From the NCBI RefSeq assembly GCF_019175285.1, contig NC_056523.1, positions 110,124,279 to 110,188,278 on the forward strand: a DNA stretch of 64,000 bases, written 5' to 3'. Origin of the DNA: Sceloporus undulatus. Lineage: Eukaryota; Chordata; Lepidosauria; Squamata; Phrynosomatidae. The position numbers and the translations under genes are program-made. This document shows positions 29,812-42,174 of this stretch, piece after piece (position 1 is the first letter of the stretch; every line of letters begins with the position of its first letter). The notes beneath the pieces are model-generated. The model saw nothing but the letters and a program-made list of their open reading frames with translations, did no database searches and had not been told where the DNA came from.

Positions 29812-30560
29812 CAGTGGTGTTTATCACACGGAGCTTTTTGGAGCTTTTTGCAGCTCAGTTCCGATGTTACTGTGGGTCCAACGATGCGAATTCATGCTAA
29901 AACGTGATGTATTATCTCACGTGATTGCTTTCTATGAAAGGTTCTTACGAGACACTTCCGCATTCAATCTGCACTGACTCCTCATTTTGGTGAATTCGGA
30001 AACAAGTGAATTCACCAAAATCTGCTTCTAAGCTCACTTCGATTTCACTTTGAATTGGTCTGGTGTGGAAGATCACTCCGATGTCACCCCCGTTGGCCCC
30101 CTGCATCCTGCTCCTTCATCCTCCTCCTCCTCCTTCATCCCATCTCATTCTCTCTGCCACCCTGCGACCTATCCCATCATCCCCTCCCTGCTCCTGCATC
30201 CTGATCCTGGCCCCAGTGACCCCCTGCAACCTATCCCATTATCCCCTGCCTGCTCCTTCACCCCAATGAAGGATGATAGCTAAGGAGGTGGCAGGGAAGA
30301 AGGACAATGTCCAAAGTCCCATTGAGCATGCGCAAGGGTACCGATTCAAACGGTTGAACCCTCTGGTGTGATAATACAATGTGCACTCACCATGCTTTGC
30401 TTGAATGTGCATCACGTGACTTGTCTGGAATCGAACTGACTCCACTTCCCCCTCTATTTGGAAGGGCAATGGAAAGGCAACCAGGTGTGGTAAAACATCA
30501 TGTTTTAATGTGAATTCGCATTGCTAGACAGGAGTGACTCCAGATTTGGTGTGAAAAAAC
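29812..30560. repeat. Unclassified element(s) with inverted words
   Basis: Starts with TGGTGTTTATCACACGGAG, a word whose inverse also ends the repeat near 33290. Inside are a 14-bp perfect stem ATTTTGGTGAATTC/GAATTCACCAAAAT (29985-30018) and a CT-rich stretch at 30110-30260. Confidence 0.4.
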
Positions 30561-31062
30561 ATCACGTTTTGAATTCCTAGAACAGGAGTAACTGCGGATA
30601 TGAGCTGCATACCCCCCACATGTGATAAGGCTGAGTGTTTCAGGAGTTGAAAGGCTTAAGTGACTTTCCCAGAGGAAACGGATGGGGTGTGATATGCAAG
30701 GATGTCCAGACAATCAACGCGAATGTGTTTCAGACAAAAAGAGCTTCATTTCTAGAACAAAACTCCCTTTGTCTGCTCACCACCATCACTCTCCTTAGGA
30801 TTACACTGATTTCATTTGGAGTGATCTCGGCCCAGTGCCTTTGGCTTATCTCATGCTGAGCCATCTGGATGTCTCAATATGGTATGGTTGGTTTCCTGTG
30901 CTGGGGAGCCTCCTGGTGGCTATCTGCCAGCAACCTCCCTTTTTGATATTGAGTTGATATCAGAGGTTGAACGGGCTGGATCCTGGGTTAACAAAGTGCA
31001 AAACCAATAACCTCAAAGCCACAATCTAAATGGGATCTATTTCCAAGTAGTACTGCCTAGAA

Positions 31063-32090
31063 CAGGAGTAGGCAACCTTTTTGAGCCGGGGGCCGGGTTG
31101 CTGTCCCTCAGACAACTGGGGGGCCGAAGCCAATAAATAAATAAATAATATAATATAGGACAACATTTTCAAATGTAGGACACATTTTTTTAAAAATGGA
31201 GGACATGTGAAAAATTTGATGATTTTAAAAAAATGTTAATATAAATGCATGTTTCTTAGGCATGATCAAAATGGAGGACATTTGGGCCTCAGAAGCTGGC
31301 TGATATCAATATCATCATCATCATCATCACTATCATTGTTAAAGCAGACCTTTTAGCATTAAAAGCACCGAAAATTCACAGAAATGCACTTTGTAAAGTC
31401 ACACTGTCTCACCTTCAGAAAGAATGAGTGCATGTCTCAGAAACTGACTGATATCACCATCATCACCATTATCATTGTTAAAACAGAGCAGACCTGTACA
31501 AATGGAATGGAAATCCTCCTCCTCCTGCTGCTACTCTTCTTCTTCCTCCTCCTGCTCCTTCCTCCCTCCCTCCTTCTCCTCCTTCTTCCTCCTCCTCCTC
31601 CTCCTCCCTCCCCCCCCCCCCCCCCCCTCTTCCTCCCCCTCTTCCCCCGCCCCGTTCCTTCCCTCCTTGCAGCTGTCTGGCAGCCGCGGGAAGGGAAGGA
31701 TGGGAAGGAGGAGGACCCCCACCCCCTTCCTGCCCTGCCCGGAGGGGAACAGGCAGGGCGAAGGAGCCTCACTGAAGCAGGGCTCCTTGGCCCTGCCTGT
31801 CCGCCGGCGGAGGGCCGCTCGTGCGAGAGGCCAAAGGCCCCGTGCCCTTGTGCGAGCGGCCTTTGACCTCTCATGTGAGAGGCCTTTGACCTCTTGCGCA
31901 AGAGGCCAAAGGCCCCGCGCAAGAGGCCCGGTCCTGCCGCCGATTGCCACCGGCGCAGGGCCTTTGGCCTCTTGCACGAGTGGCCTTTGGCCCCGCGCCG
32001 GCGGCAATTGGCGGCAGGACTGGGCTCGGGCCGGTCCCAAGGCCTCGCGGGGCCAGATCTGGCTCGCGGGTCGGGGGTTGCCGGCCCCTG
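31063..32090. mobile_element. hAT-type element, expanded copy
   Basis: 1028 bp. The ends CAGGAGTAGGCAACCT and GGTTGCCGGCCCCTG match the 22796-23180 family in reverse, with a perfect 8-bp target duplication GCCTAGAA at 31055-31062 and 32091-32098. The interior holds (CAT)n, a long CT tract and a GC-rich set of GGCCTTTGGCC-type palindromes that the short copy lacks. Confidence 0.85.
31505..31660. repeat. Polypyrimidine tract
   Basis: About 150 bases almost only of C and T on the plus strand, including (CTC)n and an 18-base C run at about 31610-31627. It could form triplex DNA. Confidence 0.8.
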
Positions 32091-32484
32091 GCCTAGAATT
32101 AAGGAACTAAATTTTAAGTACTCTCAGTTTTAAGAGCTCCCTTTTATGATGCTGCTTTAAGAAGTATAAAACTATATGCCCAGTCAGCATAATTCCTCTT
32201 CTTTGCTTTCTCACTCCCTGTACCAGAGTCTGGCAGTCTGCATCACATAAGTCAGCAAAATGCTTTCCTTCTTAACTATTATGAACCATAGCTCGACAAA
32301 AATCTGAGCCTTTGGTATCTGTCCAGATTTGCCATTCTTTCCAAAGCTAGTCCCCCCCCCCCCCAGTTTAATCTTACTGAATACAATATGGGTTTTGAAT
32401 TTGAGCCAGCCCACAGAGAGCTAGAACTGGCACACATTCTTTCATCCTTTTGTTAGTGCAAGCTGGTCCACAATGGTTCATATA

Positions 32485-33468
32485 CAGTGAGCTCTCAGTA
32501 TCCGGAGGGGTTTTGTTCCAGAATCTTCCACGGATACAAAAACCCATGGATCCTTCTCAGATCCAAAAATACCAAGTCAGTATTTAACTTTTAAAACTAC
32601 CTAGGCAAAAAGGTCCTGGCACCAGGAAGGCATTCTTCTTGCACGTTCCCACCTTTCCATCACAAGGGTTCTCTGGAGTTTAAACTCTTTTCTAACTCTG
32701 TTTTTCTTCTCAACCTTAATATCAAAAAGCCTCTGCCAAATTTTAAACCCCTTTGCCTGGGGGGGGGGGTAGCAGAAGAAGTGGGGCAAGGACGTGTACT
32801 GGCAGGAAAGGGTTTTAAATTCTGGCAGAGGTGTCCTTGTGAAAAGGTTTAAATACTGGAAGAGGCTTCCTTGTAACAAATGGAGTGAGGCAGGTGTTTA
32901 AATTTTGACAGCGGCTTTGTAATGTGAATGTGGAAAAAAATGAGTAAGACAGAGGCTTAAGTTCTGACTGTGGCTTTGGAGTTTATCAGACAAGGGAAAT
33001 TGGAAGTATAATCCAAACGCAATCATGGGGTTTAACGTTATTGTGTGATAGAAATACCACACGCAATTTCAGGCAGTGGGAAGTCAGTCCGAATGCAATC
33101 ATGGGGTTTCACATTATTGCGTGAGAGGTGATCACACGCAATTTCGGGCAATGGCAAGCTATTTTCAGGCAATGAGAAGTCAGTTTGAACACAATTCAAA
33201 TTCACGTAAATTCGCTGAACTAGCTCCACTTTCTTTTCATTTGAAATTAAGAGAAAATCCTCCCGTGTGATAAACTCCACCATGGTGGGATTGTCTTTCA
33301 ATGGGGGAAAGAAGCATTCCCTGGGGAAGGGAGGTCTTGCCATAGCAGCCTTTGCTAGTGCCCTGCGACCAGTTCTCAACCTGACCATTGCAAGTTAAAA
33401 AAAAATTTCTTCATTTCAATCCATGCAAATTCGCAGATATTGAACCTGCATATATTGAGGACCCACTG
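32485..33468. mobile_element. Tc1/mariner-type MITE with inner insertion
   Basis: The left end CAGTGAGCTCTCAGTATCC and the right end ATATTGAGGACCCACTG are inverted repeats flanked by TA. The middle (about 32990-33292) is a separate repeat with two tandem units of about 80 bp, and ends near the GTGTGATAAACTCCACC word. Confidence 0.65.
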
Positions 33469-34408
33469 TAGTAGTAAAGGTGCCACAGGGGAGTATACAA
33501 ACAAGCAGATGCTAAATGTCATTTGGACTGGATTTGGCAGGCCACTCAGTGATGGCACTCTTTTTCACATGGCCCATGCCAGAGCAAGACTATCTTTAGG
33601 TGCACCCCTATTAATTTCCCTTTCATCCTTAGAATTCCAAATGTTCTACTTTTTTTAAATTTTTTAAAATTAGCCTTTATTGTGACACACTGCAATTATG
33701 CCTGACTGTGCAGATACATTGTAACTTATATTAAATAACAAAAGAAATCAATTTTAAAAGAGTTTATTTGTGGAATTCTACTGATATAAAACTAAAGTCT
33801 ACATAATTAAACTGTTTTGCAAATTCTTTGATTTAAATTTGGTGACCATTTTTTCCCTGTGATCTCAAATGTTCTACTTTTTAAAGGATCTGACCATTGC
33901 ATAAAATAAAAGTTTCTTATCTTGTATTTCATAGGCTTCTACATTACTTGAAAAACAGCTCCCACTTACCAATAAATAAATAAATAGGTATTAAAATTAT
34001 TTATTTCTTGTCTTGTGAGGAAGGAAGCCCAGACAGCTATGTTTTGGCACGAGGATTTCAAGGACTACTTTCTTTCACATGAGCCAAATGATTTAATACC
34101 ATGCTAATCATAGGCCCTTTTTGCCTATTTCCCTCTTAAATAAACCAGAAGGTGACGAGGGAGAGGGAAGTGTGGCACGTAGATCAACAAAAATCTATGC
34201 CTTTGGCTTCTCTCTAGTAGCATGTAGCCCTGATTCTTGTCCACCAAGAAAGTCAAAATTAAACTTGTTCACTTTTAGTACTGTAGAGCAAGGGATGGCA
34301 GCTAATCCATCCCACCAAAGGCTTTGGTTCTTGCCCTGCCCACTCCATAGAAACCCTTCTGTCGCCCAGCCAGGAAAGGGGATCTCTGTTAGCTCTGTTC
34401 AGAAAATA
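33469..34408. other. Intergenic sequence, no recognised features
   Basis: AT-rich, with a short (AAAT)n at about 33971. Confidence 0.4.
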
Positions 34409-34637
34409 CAGTTGGCCCTCCTTATCCATGAATTTTTTTATCTACAGATTCAAGCATCCATGGCTTGAAAACATTTTTTAAAAAGTATAAATTCCAAAGA
34501 ACAAACCTTGATTTTCCATTTGATATAAGGGTCATCATTTTACCACGCCATTGCATTTAATGGGACTTAATACCCACCAATTTTGTTATTCATGGGAGTC
34601 CTGGAACCAAACCCCAGAGGATAACAAGGACCCACTG
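34409..34637. mobile_element. Tc1/mariner-type MITE
   Basis: The ends CAGTTGGCCCTCCTTATCC and GATAACAAGGACCCACTG are flanked by TA. The words CATCCATGGCTTGAAAACAT and the A-rich centre fit this widespread MITE type. Confidence 0.8.
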
Positions 34638-35656
34638 TACAGATATAGTTATGACCCTTTCCTGCAAGTTCATTCCCCATATTACTCTAAATTCAAGTGT
34701 GTGTGGCAGGTGGGGAGCACGTTGGTGAAATTAAAAACCCTTAATGGTAATGTCATGTCCCTTGGGCAAAAGCCATGCCCCTTGAAATAGAGGATTAAGT
34801 GGGGGGAATTTGCCCTCCCTCAAATTCTGTTTCTTACCTCATCATACAGCATACATATGCATTTTTTTTAATGGGCAGATTTCCTCATTTGTTGTTTGAA
34901 ACCTGGGAGGATGCCATTTTGTTAAATGGCTGCCTTTCCCTAGATGCATCTCCAGTTCTGCCATAATATAACCTAGCTATTTAAGAGCAAAGTTTTAAAG
35001 TAAAATATACAGTAACCTATCCATCAGTATGTTTCTGAAGTAAACAACACCATGGGCAGTGGTCATAAGGACACAGGGGTAAAAAATGTTGAATTATCAG
35101 AGATCAGCTCATGTAGACCTGAATTTTATTAGTTGTCCCCATTAAAGTTGACTCATGTTGCATAAAGGTGCCAGTGTCCTCCTGCATCATGGAGACCTGT
35201 GAAACCACAGGGCAAAACATTCTCTCAACTTGCTTCTAAAAGAAACAGGACTGGAAAATATGATACTCTTTTGACTGCTATTTCCACTGCCAACAGTGGT
35301 GGTGATGCAAGGAAAGACTAGTAGTGCCAGTAAAAATGGGGTTCAAAGGTCATATGTGTTTCTTGAGCTAGTTGTTCAAACATTTATAAAAGCAATAGCA
35401 TGGCTTCTGGGTAAATGGTGAGGTGAGTGAGCTGATGTACACTATTCTGAAGCTTTTAAAATATTCCATCTAGATTTAAATAGGACGTACACATAGTAAT
35501 TCTTGTACAGCTATGGAATAAAATCCAGGCTATGTCATTCATGTTCCTATATCTGTCATAATTGGATTCACTTCTGTATCAAGGATCAAGGGTTTATTTG
35601 TTATCTGGTGACTGGAAGTCCCAGTTGAAAGACTTCATTCAACAATACGATCTATA
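34638..35656. other. Intergenic sequence, no recognised features
   Basis: Unique-looking. No conserved gene found between BNIP1 and CREBRF. Confidence 0.4.
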
Positions 35657-35910
35657 CAGTGGTGCCCCGGGTTACGAAAATAATTCGTTCCGCCGCCGCT
35701 TTCGTAACCCGAAAGGCTTCGTAAGCCGAAAAAGCCATAGGCGCTAATGGGGAAAAGCCGCGATTTGGTGTGAAATAGCGCCGAAAAGCACCAAAATTTT
35801 TTTCGTAACCCGAAAAAACATTCGTAACCCGGAACAGTTTTTTTAAATAGATTTTTTTCGTAACCCGGAAATTTCGTAAGGCGGCGCATTCGTATCCCGG
35901 GGTACCACTG
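35657..35910. mobile_element. TA-flanked MITE with TTCGTAACCCGAA repeats
   Basis: The ends CAGTGGTGCCCCGGGTTACG and the inverse of CGTATCCCGGGGTACCACTG pair, with TA on both sides (35655-35656, 35911-35912). The inside repeats TTCGTAACCCGAA or close variants about eight times. Second copy at 61137-61380. Confidence 0.88.
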
Positions 35911-36006
35911 TACATCTTGAAAGAATGAGCCATTTTAATAACCAGTGCTTACACTTATTTCTGCTTTTTGTTGCAAATGCATTTACTTCACAATGTATGA
36001 ACTAAC

Positions 36007-36275
36007 GGGCAAAACAGACTGCCCTTTGCGCCACCATCCGGGTGGTTTCAGAGTGCACCATTTTGAAGCCAGGTTCCAGCTGCCCACACATGGGCTGGCT
36101 TCTGGGCATCCTGGGAGTGTGGCCGTTACACACCGCAAGCCCCCAACACACTGAGAAGCTGCTGAGGAAGAGCCGCGAAAGATGGCTTTTCTGCGGCCAA
36201 AAAGGAGCAGTTCAAAACTGCTCCTTTTTTGTCTGACCCCGCAGCCTTAATCTGACTTTGTCAGAGGCGGCCTGT
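36007..36275. mobile_element. Hairpin-rich element near the CREBRF 3' end
   Basis: GGGCAAAACAGACTGCCC at one end and GGCGGCCTGTTTCACCC at the other resemble the GTTACAGAC group. Inside is GGAGCAGTT/AACTGCTCC. Layout is shared with 62458-62740. No clean target duplication. Confidence 0.55.
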
Positions 36276-36324
36276 TTCACCCAAGTGAAACAAACAGAAA
36301 ACACACAGAAGGCAACATAATGTC

Positions 36325-39300
36325 AGAACTTCTCTTCACAATTTATTTCAATTACAAAGGATGTTGCATACATTGATGAGTTTGTATCTGAATAGAAATG
36401 CTTGGGCTCAAGGGTGACAGAGTAAACAAATAATTGTTTCAATTGTGCCTTTTTTTAAAAAAGGAAAAAATACACAACATTAAACATTATAAAAGTTGCA
36501 AACAGATCATGCTTTTAAACAGGATTTCCCTCCTAAACAAGATCTTCAATACATTTCTCTGAGCTCCAGTTGGAAATCGACTACAGAACGTTAACAGTAT
36601 TACAAACATGATCCCAAGCATACAAGCTTCACCACAACTGTTAATATATGGTGTTTTTCTGTGCCTTTCAAAGCTTTGCTTCCTTTTTAAGTGCTGTCAG
36701 CACTTATCTCAATCCTAAACCTGTGATTTTGAAGCATATCACATTTATTTGGTGGGCCCCACTTCCAGATAAGTATGTTCAGGATTGTAGCCTTAGTTCA
36801 CTCTTAATACATAAATATATTAAAAAGCATTTTCAATCTGTTTAAGGCAAGGCAAGAGGTTGGAAATTTAATGTGTGGAATAGATTCCAATGACAATGGC
36901 TGGAGATTATATTGTTTTCTATCTCACAGAGTGAAAGTAGTAGTTGATGTCATTTGAAAACCCCAAACAAGTTTGAAATACATTTTTATTTCGGGGGTGG
37001 GTGGGGCTCTAACACATGTGGTCAGATCTAGACTCTTGCACTTACAATAGAGGCAATGATGCCAACATGTTAAAGCAAGAGCTTCAGCAGCTCTTTAACT
37101 CTTTAAATATATATATACTTAAATCTGGTACAGCTAGTCAAGTCACTGCAAGTGACTGTGCTTAAAGGAAATACATATTTAAAATCAAAGCCAAAAGTCT
37201 AAATCCCAGCTAGAATAAGCCCATTGAATTAAGCAGATTTATAAAGGTGCTGACAGCAATGGCTATTACCTGGAGCAGTTAACAAAAACCTTCATGTTCA
37301 GAGGCACTTTGAGACACTGCAATAAACAGGGAATATACATCACCAATGTATTATGAGAATTAGCTGGTTAGCTCTCAAAGTCAATGATTACCTAGATCTA
37401 ATTTTAACTGAGATTCAGGCTTAACTGCTTTCCTAAAAAGACTGAGGCTACAACCTTGGACACCTTTAACATGGAAGTAAGTTCCATCCAGATAAAATTG
37501 CCTTTTAAAAATGTGTTTAGGATTAGGGAGAAAAATTCAGCATGCCCTTGTGAAAGTTTGTGAATATCTTAGAGGCTGCATGGCATGAACACCTTTCTAT
37601 CACACTAAATCCATTAGGGGGAACTGGGAACATTATTACTGATGAGATCCAATCAAGTTTAGAATGCTGTGAAGGAAGTATATGCTAAAGTGCCATTTCT
37701 GCATGTAGACAAATCACTGGAAATATCCCTAAGTGTTGTTCTCTGAATGTGGTAATGCCCTTAATTGCATTTTTAAAGGAAAGAATCAGCTTTCAGATTA
37801 GTAATTGACTGAAATGAATTTTGCACAATCCCTCAGGTAAAACAAAATACAAGCAAACAAACAAAAACACCCTGCACACTTGTGCAGGATTCAACTACAC
37901 CAAAATGTAGGCTTTCATCTGGCAGATTAAACTATTTGATTCCACAGCTAGAGCCTTACCTTCAAAAAAAGAAATCATGAGTAAAATTCAGGTCTCGAGG
38001 CCTGAACTTTTGTATTATGTACTTTGACTGTGCCTCAACAGAATTCCAGGAAGACTGCTAAAATAAGTCAAGGAACAGACTGGCTATGCTATTCTGCTGA
38101 AGGCAACTTGTAAGAAAACCCATCAAAATAGGTAGGAGGCTATTACCATTTTAAAACTAGCTATATTTAAAAGAATTACATAAGAGAAACAATATATCAG
38201 TTTACTGACATTTGTGAACAAACAAGCAGATTTATTAATGAAGGCAAACATCAGAAAAATGGTACAGACTTAAGTGAAATCCACACTGACAGTACGGTAT
38301 TTGAGAAATGTCTGTTGCTTTAAGATTACTCAAGAGACCTTTAATCGGTTATAGAAATAGTTTTTGCTCTTTCCCACTACATTTCAGTTTAAGTTAAAAA
38401 TAAATTACTGACCAAACCAATGAATTGATTATATTGGTGCCTGATTCCTAGACGAGTGTCACTGTGTACAATGATGCTGGACCAGAGTGGAAAGAGCCAG
38501 TCCTTAACTAGCCAGAAGACTAGTGCTAATGAGCCCAGAAAGTTAAATATCAAGATGTGCTCGAGAAATTCATGAAAAGGCAGATAAGCTTTTGTAAAAT
38601 GTAGTGGAATTACTATTTAAAAAATCCTATCTTCCAAGACCAGTAGAAAAATTGGTCACCCTATGCCAGTACAAACTATCAATACAACTTTAATTCAGAT
38701 CAGATCTATTTGAAGTTCCTTCATGATGCTTTATTGTAGTTTGTTTCCAAAAGGGTTCAAGGGTTTAAGGAGTCCTGGGGAATGAAAAATAAACTTGGTT
38801 CTAATATACAAGTAAGGCACAATATAAAGCCACATCATAATCTGTCAATGGAGAAAATGGATAAAGGACAAGAATTATACATGGTACAGAGCAAGTAGTT
38901 CATCATATCTGTTCAAAAATAGAAGTGTGGCACTCAATTTCAGACTGACAATTTTTGAGCAAGAGCATGCTTTAATATGGAAACAAAACTCTAAAGAATC
39001 CAGTGTATGGAAAGCGTTTAGTACTGCTTTAAAAAATAAAGTGTATAATTCCTTTTGGATGACATTAGAATATTCACAATGCCTACACTCAGAAAGTGAC
39101 CAAAGACTTCAATAAGATCCACATACCATGTATGAACACTGAAAATCTTTAGAGAGCTCCTCTAAAGATGATCATCCAAAATGCATGCCACAATTTTCCC
39201 AAACAAAACATGAACATTTGGTTTTTTAAAAAATCTTTGTGATAATTATACACTAAACGTATATTTAATGACACTAGAGGAAGCAGATTGTTACTGGCAT

Positions 39301-42058
39301 TAAAAGTACAACCATTTCTAGACTGTTTTAAATGCCACAGAGTCCCCTGGTTAAAATGTAAAGCTGCACAGCTTGCCTATGTCATCTTTACAATAAGATT
39401 AAACCAGCAAAGGTCTTAATTTTACTCTACATTTTACTGCCAGGTTTTATTTAGATCAAGTATCGCTGCAGCATTCTGACCAGCCCAGAGTTAGCAGCAA
39501 ATGGCAGGAATCATATAAAATGCAATATATTTTTTTTCTTTTTTAAACAAAGTGCTTTTCTAAGATATACATACATATATAAATAGATACAAAATAAAGT
39601 GTCACCATTAAAAAGCTCAACTATTTAAAAGCTTTCTGACTATAACTTAATACATAGAAAACACTGAAATGCAAGGGTATGGAATCCACTAAAGATTCAC
39701 GGTCTGTTTTTCAATGCTAGATCAAAATCATATTCTGGTTTTCAGACATGCACACACACACACACAAAAGAAAAGCTGCAAAAGCACTTTTAGCTCAGAG
39801 AATCCTGAACTACTACAAAGGGGATATAATATCTTACTGTCAGTTTAGCGTTTGCCAAATAGCTGTTATCAAGTTTTAGAATATATCCTTTCTGTACTGT
39901 TTCGATCCGATGTCAGGATCATAGCCATGAACAGTTTTAAACAGCATTTGCAGTGAAATGCAACACTATGTCCAATAGGTAGGTGTACATAAAATACTCA
40001 GAAGACATAACTCTACAACCTGATGCCAGCATTATTTCAGGCTTGGAGACACAGCATTATGTTTATGAAATATCCTTATGCTGTCCTGACAGGCAAATAT
40101 CTGCTGACATTTTGCAAATATTTGAGATAGTTTTTAAAAAAATTATAAATAGCTGCAAGCAACAGTATGAAACAGGAGGTTTGGGGTGATAGAACTCTGT
40201 AGTGGTATATTGGCCTTTCCCAAAACATTGCTATCTATCCACCAGAGCAATGACACAGATTCCAAACTCCCACTCAGGTGCAAGGAATCATACTACATAT
40301 ATTTAAAGGATTAAGGGGGAATCTTCACAAGCTTTTTGCATCTGCATGGAGCTACATCTAAATTATTTGGTTTGTTTAGTAAACAGTGTTATGGAGTCTA
40401 TGTATCAAGCAAAGGGGGAAAAGGGCATTCCTGAAACCAGATAATGATCCTGTCTTGACATAAATAACTTTCTCATTAAGAGATAAAGCTTTTCATTGGT
40501 ACTTTAACACTGACTTAAAAGCAGACTCTCATGAGCCAAACTGCACACACATTTGTATTCCCCCAATCATAGAATCTACGAGTTAACAATAAGTCACATA
40601 GAAGTTTGAAGAAGCTAGTTGAAATATCTGTACAAAAATATAAAATCTATAAATTCTTCTTTTTTAAGCCTGTGTTGATCCTTGGAAACATCACATGCAC
40701 AATAATACAACAACTGGAAAAGTGGCAACTAAGGAATTAGATATTTGTAGCTCTTCATTCTTTACAGATATATATACATTACAATAAAAATAATTTTATT
40801 TTGGTTGTTTGGTGGAAGTATAGTACAAGCTAAATTTTTAATTCCCAAAGTTGAACTCTATTTTACCAGTAGCTTACTAAAATGCAAATATATTAAAATT
40901 TCTACTGTAAGTGCAGAAAACAAGGATTTACAGACTTCTAGATGCCCAACTTATCTACAATGAAGCCAACTAGAGGAACAGCAAAGTAATAGTTATGTAT
41001 GAACACTTCTTCTGTAGATAATTGGACCCAAAGAGAAAGAAAGAAATTCACAGTTCAGTAAGATCCCTAACCCTGACCTTTAAGTTTTTTTTTTTCTTTT
41101 TATACATTCAGTACAGTATCATGTAAGCTGTGCAAAACTTTACTTAAACTGGCAGTTTGCCATATCAGTTGCATTTGTCTTTGGTACAAAAATAAACAAT
41201 CGCATTAATGTGCAAGTATTTGTTTTCTTCCGGCCAAGTACCGAAAATGAGTTTTCTAGAGCCATCTTTTTATACAATACATAGACTCTGTGGCATATCT
41301 ACATTTTCAACATATTCCTATATACATTCAAACATTGTAAGAGCTGGAACAAATACATTAAAATCCATGAGACCATCTATACATCTTCTATCCCAACAAG
41401 GGTTTCTCATCATACAAAATCTTTACCATTTTATGGTTATACTTGCCCCCCCCCCCAAATACAAGGCACAAGGAGTATACATTTTTTTCTTACTTGCACA
41501 GACATTTAAATACCGTATCAAGCTCAGAAAATTATATATATATATTTAATATGGCACACTAGCTTGATGCCAGGTGTGCTATATACAAGTTATGGTTGCA
41601 AAGAAAACTTACTGTTTTAATTTAGAACTAAAGAGCAATAATTCTTGGGGGGGGGGGGGAAATCATGAGTTTACATTTTTAAATTTTATTTGGAGCATAA
41701 ACCTGCCTTAACATTTGGCATTTTGCAAAATTTTTATTTGCAAATATGTTTTGCTCCTATGTAAGCTATAGAATCTGGTCCTAGATAAATGTAATTTTAA
41801 ACTGAATATTTAGCCACCACATTTATGCCAGAAGCAGGCTTAAAACTATAAGGTTTATGCTCCAAAATGCACTAAGCATTTTATATCATGCTTTCACTTA
41901 TCTTACTACATTGTTATAAAAGAAGAAGAAAAATGATGGAACTTAAAACTGTGTTTTACAGAACGCTAAAATCACATGCAGACCAGAATTAATTTTACAA
42001 TGTAGTATATGACACAGGCAGAACGATGTCCAAAGTTGAATGGATAAAGTGATGTCTA
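36325..42058 (-). other. CREBRF: CREBRF 3' UTR, about 5.7 kb
   Basis: This AT-rich single-copy sequence runs from the CREBRF stop to an AATAAA at 36347-36342. I see no SINE, LINE or MITE in it, in sharp contrast to both flanks. Several further AATAAA hexamers on the minus strand (for example near 38.23, 39.45, 40.79 and 41.69 kb) could give shorter forms. It holds a short (AC)n run at about 39.75 kb. A long 3' UTR is usual for CREBRF in other vertebrates. The exact end is inferred. Confidence 0.75.
36342..36347 (-). promoter_or_regulatory. CREBRF: Distal CREBRF poly(A) signal AATAAA
   Basis: AATAAA in the gene direction lies about 5.7 kb after the stop. Repeat-free sequence ends here, and a MITE-like element follows within about 70 bp. 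Confidence 0.6.
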
Positions 42059-42174
42059 CTACACTTTTGATGTTGGTATTCGTAGTCCTACAAGTCCTCC
42101 CGTAGGATCTCCTTCTGCTGTTTTTTCTAAGACTTGGTTCACAAATTCTGATGTTTGTCCAGAAACTGGTGGCC
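42059..42174 (-). CDS. CREBRF: CREBRF last coding segment
   Basis: 116 nt after the acceptor TTCTTCTAG. It encodes (G)[18 protein letters not shown] and ends [12 protein letters not shown], then TAG at 42061-42059. The exon continues into the long 3' UTR. Confidence 0.95.

Noticed and set aside
31384-32110. Four long frames (160-211 codons) on both strands
   Set aside because: They translate the pyrimidine tract and the GC-rich palindromes into Ser/Leu/Pro or Arg/Gly/Glu runs. Low complexity explains them.
33038-33388. 116-codon minus-strand frame
   Set aside because: Spans the boundary of a MITE with tandem units. The repeats within the peptide mirror the DNA repeat and no family is recognised.
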